Origin: Ascidiaceihabitans sp047624005 | GTDB lineage: Bacteria; Pseudomonadota; Alphaproteobacteria; Rhodobacterales; Rhodobacteraceae | Length of the DNA stretch: 17,361 bases | Direction: 5' to 3' | NCBI GenBank assembly: GCA_047624005.1 | Contig: JBLHPE010000045.1 | Location: forward strand, 1-17,361 | Shown: positions 15,308 to 17,361 of the stretch, in pieces | Position numbering within the stretch: the first letter of the stretch is position 1 | Layout: every line of letters begins with the position of its first letter | The notes under the pieces: generated by a model | The model's input: the letters and a program-made list of their open reading frames with translations, nothing else | The model's database searches: none | What the model was told of the DNA's origin: nothing | Position numbers and translations under genes: made by a program

Positions 15308-16330
15308 ATGTCCCAAACGATTTTCGTAACTGGTGCGACCGGCTATGTCGCCAAACATCTTATCTTTCAACTTCTCGAAAAGGGATATGCGGTGCGCGGT
15401 TCCGTCCGTTCTTTGGACAGTGAAGGCGCGTTGCAGAGTGATTTGATTGCGGCCGGGATTTCAGAGCAAACAGTTACGAAAAAGCTATCGTGTGTAGTGT
15501 TGGATCTTGGGCATGACATGGGTTGGGACACGGCGCTAAAAGGTGTTGATGCCTTGATGCATACCGCGTCGCCTTTTCCGCTGGACGTCCCAAAAGACGA
15601 AGAGACGTTGATCCGGCCTGCAGTGGATGGAACGCTTCGCGCCCTAAAGGCTGCACAGGAAGCAGGCGTAGATCGCGTGATACTGACGTCGTCAACGGTC
15701 GCCATTGTCAGCTATCCTCAAAAACCTGGAGGGGCGGCATTTGACGAAACGGATTGGGCAGACACAAAAACGTCGGCGGCATATCCAAAGTCCAAAACGC
15801 TGGCCGAACGCGCCGCTTGGGACTTCGTCGCAAAAGATGCCCCAGAAATTGCCTTGACGACCATCAATCCTGGTCTGGTGCTTGGGCAACCTATCGGGCA
15901 ACGCTTTGGAGCGTCTTTGGCAATCGTAGAGCGGGCATTATCCGGTAAAGACCCGATGGTGCCGAATGTGGGCTTTCCTTGCGTGGATGTGCGGGACGTA
16001 GCAGCCTCCCACATTGCGGCGCTGGAACATCCCGAAAGCGGGGGCGAACGATTTGCCTGCTGCGGCGGGTATTTGGAATTCTCTGAGCTTGCGGCGATCC
16101 TCAAGGCTCAATACCCGGATCGGAAAATCGCAACACGCGTGGCACCAAATCTACTGATGCGCATTCTGGCGCTATTTGATCCTGCGATCCGTGGCATCGT
16201 TCCGGCGCTGGGTCAGTGTTCAGAGGTTAGCGGTGCCAAAGCGCAGGCGCAACTCGGGATCCAGTTTCGCGATGTTTCTGACAGCCTGTTAGAAACAGCA
16301 GCATTCTTGCTTAAACAAGATCGCGTTTAA
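15308..16330 (+). CDS. NAD(P)-dependent extended SDR, dihydroflavonol-4-reductase-like aldehyde/ketone reductase
   Basis: This is a 340-aa soluble enzyme of the extended short-chain dehydrogenase family. The nucleotide-binding start reads IFVTGATGYVAKH (5-17), in which the third Gly of TGxxGxxG is Ala15, as in many dihydroflavonol reductase-like members. Arg residues at 30 and 34 after the second strand favour NADPH. The catalytic set is visible as LTSST (127-131, Ser/Thr) and Y159-x3-K163 in YPKSK. The segment INPGLVLGQP is also typical of this group. Likely substrates are small aldehydes or ketones, but the real one cannot be read from sequence. The start is well supported by GAGG at 15298-15301, 6 nt before ATG. 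It stands alone on the plus strand in an accessory-looking stretch. Confidence 0.92.
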   Translation: MSQTIFVTGATGYVAKHLIFQLLEKGYAVRGSVRSLDSEGALQSDLIAAGISEQTVTKKLSCVVLDLGHDMGWDTALKGVDALMHTASPFPLDVPKDEETLIRPAVDGTLRALKAAQEAGVDRVILTSSTVAIVSYPQKPGGAAFDETDWADTKTSAAYPKSKTLAERAAWDFVAKDAPEIALTTINPGLVLGQPIGQRFGASLAIVERALSGKDPMVPNVGFPCVDVRDVAASHIAALEHPESGGERFACCGGYLEFSELAAILKAQYPDRKIATRVAPNLLMRILALFDPAIRGIVPALGQCSEVSGAKAQAQLGIQFRDVSDSLLETAAFLLKQDRV

Positions 16331-16385
16331 ATTTTGGCTTGATAAACGCAGAGAACCAAACGGCGTCGTTGGTAACCGAGAGCGC

Positions 16386-16580
16386 CTACAAAAACAGTCT
16401 CACGACCCAGTCTAGCGATATGTAAACAATGTTATCGATGATTGGTCCTCCAACGACGCCATAAAAGTAAAGGCACATGAACGCCAGCGCTGCTGCAGAT
16501 GCGCAAACAGCCAGCGCGGCAAGAACATACGCGGCGTCTGTAATTTTAGATTTGAGCAAAAAAATCTCTTCTCTCGACAC
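16386..16580 (-). CDS. Possible small membrane protein
   Basis: A 64-residue frame starting at GTG encodes a short polar N-terminus followed by a long hydrophobic stretch AAYVLAALAVCASAAALAFM (about 16-35), then CLYFYGVVGG and a second hydrophobic, aromatic-rich end (IVYISLDWVVRLFL). One or two membrane helices are likely. No family is recognised. The GTG has no clear ribosome binding site. An internal TTG at the complement of 16557-16559, seven codons in, has the purine-rich AGAGAAGAG about 6 nt upstream and may be the real start. It is convergent with the reductase. It could be a chance frame, hence the low confidence. Confidence 0.4.
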   Translation of the reverse strand: MSREEIFLLKSKITDAAYVLAALAVCASAAALAFMCLYFYGVVGGPIIDNIVYISLDWVVRLFL

Positions 16581-16733
16581 GATGGCCGTATAACGTGGTA
16601 AAAAATTTGCTATCCGAACAAGACTGCTTTTTAAATCAAGCCCTTAAACGCAACCCACTACCCCACAGCCAACCTTATTAACGTGGAGGCAGACCGCCCA
16701 TTTCAAGTTTTTTCTGTCTTGCAAACGGTAAGG

Positions 16734-16753
16734 CCCCCGCGCAAATGCGGGGG
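16734..16753. terminator. GC-rich hairpin downstream of the small 94-residue gene
   Basis: CCCCCGC (16734-16740) pairs perfectly with GCGGGGG (16747-16753) around a 6-nt loop. It lies 52 bp beyond the stop of the minus-strand gene at 16805. There is no clear U-run on either strand, so this is a likely but unproven terminator. The remaining 16581-16804 stretch shows no gene. Confidence 0.45.
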
Positions 16754-16804
16754 TGTTTGGCTTTCATCGCCCGCTAAATGAAAACAACAGGCAAATAGTT
16801 GCCA

Positions 16805-17089
16805 CTATAAACCACCAACAACTTCGCCGCCATGTGCGCTGGTCAGGGTCATGGGAAACTCTTTTGCAACCTGTTCTCGAAGGCCTGCAATCTTGGCCTG
16901 TGCGGCTTGCGCAGCGGCTGCATCAGCATATTGAGTTATCACACACATACTCAAGTCACCCGTTCGGACCATTTGCACACCAGTTGCGCCATTAGCTATG
17001 ACCAGTGGGACGAATTTCTCGTTCGCCTTTGCAATCATCTCGTCTGTAATTTCAGTTGCGGTCCAATGGGATATTGTAACGAATGACAT
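16805..17089 (-). CDS. Conserved small protein, possibly of the dimeric alpha-beta barrel fold
   Basis: This is a 94-aa soluble protein beginning MSFVTISHWTATEITDEM. A first beta strand is followed by a helix, a strand VQMVRTGDLSMCVITQYA, an Ala-rich helix (ADAAAAQAAQAKIAGLREQ) and a final strand. This beta-alpha-beta-beta-alpha-beta order and the size recall dimeric ferredoxin-like barrel proteins such as antibiotic-monooxygenase-like domains, but no catalytic signature is seen, so no function is given. The ATG at the complement of 17087-17089 is preferred over a TTG five codons earlier; GAAAGA lies about 7 nt before it. Its neighbours are an IS30 end upstream and a hairpin downstream. Confidence 0.7.
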   Translation of the reverse strand: MSFVTISHWTATEITDEMIAKANEKFVPLVIANGATGVQMVRTGDLSMCVITQYADAAAAQAAQAKIAGLREQVAKEFPMTLTSAHGGEVVGGL

Positions 17090-17133
17090 AATAAATTCTT
17101 TCAATACGAGGTTACGAAATTGAAACCTGTCTT

Positions 17134-17153
17134 AAAGCGCTATCATGCGCTTT
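17134..17153. terminator. Hairpin between IS30 and the small conserved gene
   Basis: AAAGCGC (17134-17140) and GCGCTTT (17147-17153) form a perfect 7-bp stem with a 6-nt loop. It could stop transcription coming out of the insertion sequence toward the small gene, but lacks a long U-run. Confidence 0.35.
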
Positions 17154-17185
17154 GAGTTTGGCCTAATGATTATGTAGAATTAGTA

Positions 17186-17238
17186 AAAGCCGCCATTGGT
17201 GCAAAGTGCAGCGAACTCACGCAAAGTCCGCATAGCGG
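17186..17238 (+). repeat. Putative dispersed intergenic repeat, copy B, abutting IS30
   Basis: The block starting AAAGCCGCCATTGGTGCAA (17186-17204) and continuing AGTGCAGC matches copy A (minus strand near 15.16 kb) at about 20 of 27 positions. It is followed by AAAGTCCGCATAGCGG, which would form a GTCCGC/GCGGAC-type hairpin if it were not cut by the IS30 end at about 17239. This suggests the element landed inside the repeat. Confidence 0.4.
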
Positions 17239-17361
17239 GGCGGTCTCAACTGGTCGACGCAACACATGCATTGAAACGCTCTGCGGGAGTTTCGTATCCC
17301 AGCGTCATTCGAGGTCGCTCGTTGAGCTGTCTGGCGACGGCACTCAGCTTTGCTTGACTAT
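17239..17361 (-). mobile_element. IS30-family insertion sequence, right end (cut by window edge)
   Basis: The sequence CAACTGGTCGACGCAACA at 17247-17264 closely matches the terminal inverted repeat of IS30 (CAATTGGTCAACGCAACA). By comparison with the IS30 end, the outer boundary falls near 17239, within a few bases. The transposase stop lies inside this terminal repeat, as in IS30 itself. The left end is outside the window. Confidence 0.8.
17246..17361 (-). CDS. IS30-family transposase, C-terminal end (partial)
   Basis: Only the last 37 codons are present; the rest continues past the window edge. The complement reads through KLSAVARQLNERPRMTLGYE and then TPAERFNACVASTS before TGA (17246-17248). 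The arrangement ARQLNERPRxTLGYETPAERFN is the signature C-terminus of IS30-family DDE transposases, lying just after the catalytic Glu helix. The end of the gene overlaps the terminal inverted repeat of the element. Whether the transposase is intact cannot be judged here. Confidence 0.9.
   Translation of the reverse strand, partial: SQAKLSAVARQLNERPRMTLGYETPAERFNACVASTS

Overview
The window looks like chromosomal DNA of an alphaproteobacterium of the Rhodobacteraceae (roseobacter group). The main reasons are the gene order ftsZ-lpxC-bamD-recN, an FtsZ with a long Ala/Pro/Gln linker and an alphaproteobacterial C-terminal peptide, the cobS/cobT cobaltochelatase genes next to a DnaJ-domain gene and a divergent bolA, and small roseobacter-type families (DUF427, DUF4177). 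No genus is assigned. No tRNA, rRNA or CRISPR array was seen.

Layout. Positions 80-5534 (+) are the end of the division/cell-wall cluster: ftsZ (division ring), lpxC (first committed step of lipid A synthesis), bamD (outer-membrane protein assembly lipoprotein) and recN (double-strand-break repair). A strong terminator follows ftsZ, so lpxC probably starts a new transcript. At 5622-7310 (+) is a CLC-family chloride transport protein. It converges end to end with a minus-strand block (7311-14008), listed in transcription order: DnaJ-domain protein, cobS, an Asp/Glu-racemase-like gene, cobT, aminopeptidase P and a DUF427 protein. The racemase-like gene sits tightly between cobS and cobT and overlaps cobT by 4 bp. 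bolA (14081-14350, +) diverges from the DnaJ-domain gene, and a DUF4177 protein (14359-14847, -) converges on bolA.

From about 14.85 kb onward the sequence becomes accessory in character. There is a 460-bp gene-free stretch with an 11-bp-period repeat and one copy of a putative dispersed repeat. It is followed by an NAD(P)-dependent reductase (15308-16330, +), a small possible membrane protein (-), a small conserved protein (-), a second copy of the dispersed repeat in the opposite orientation, and the 3' end of an IS30-family insertion sequence cut by the window edge.

Most genes here are well-known housekeeping functions, and I do not see a clear new multi-gene system. The observations most worth checking are: a perfect 9-mer DnaA box inside a hairpin just upstream of ftsZ; a racemase homologue lacking both catalytic cysteines inside the cobST operon; a CLC protein with channel-like substitutions and a G9 tract in its pore motif; the helically phased repeats upstream of the DUF4177 gene; and the inverted pair of dispersed repeats bracketing the accessory segment next to IS30.
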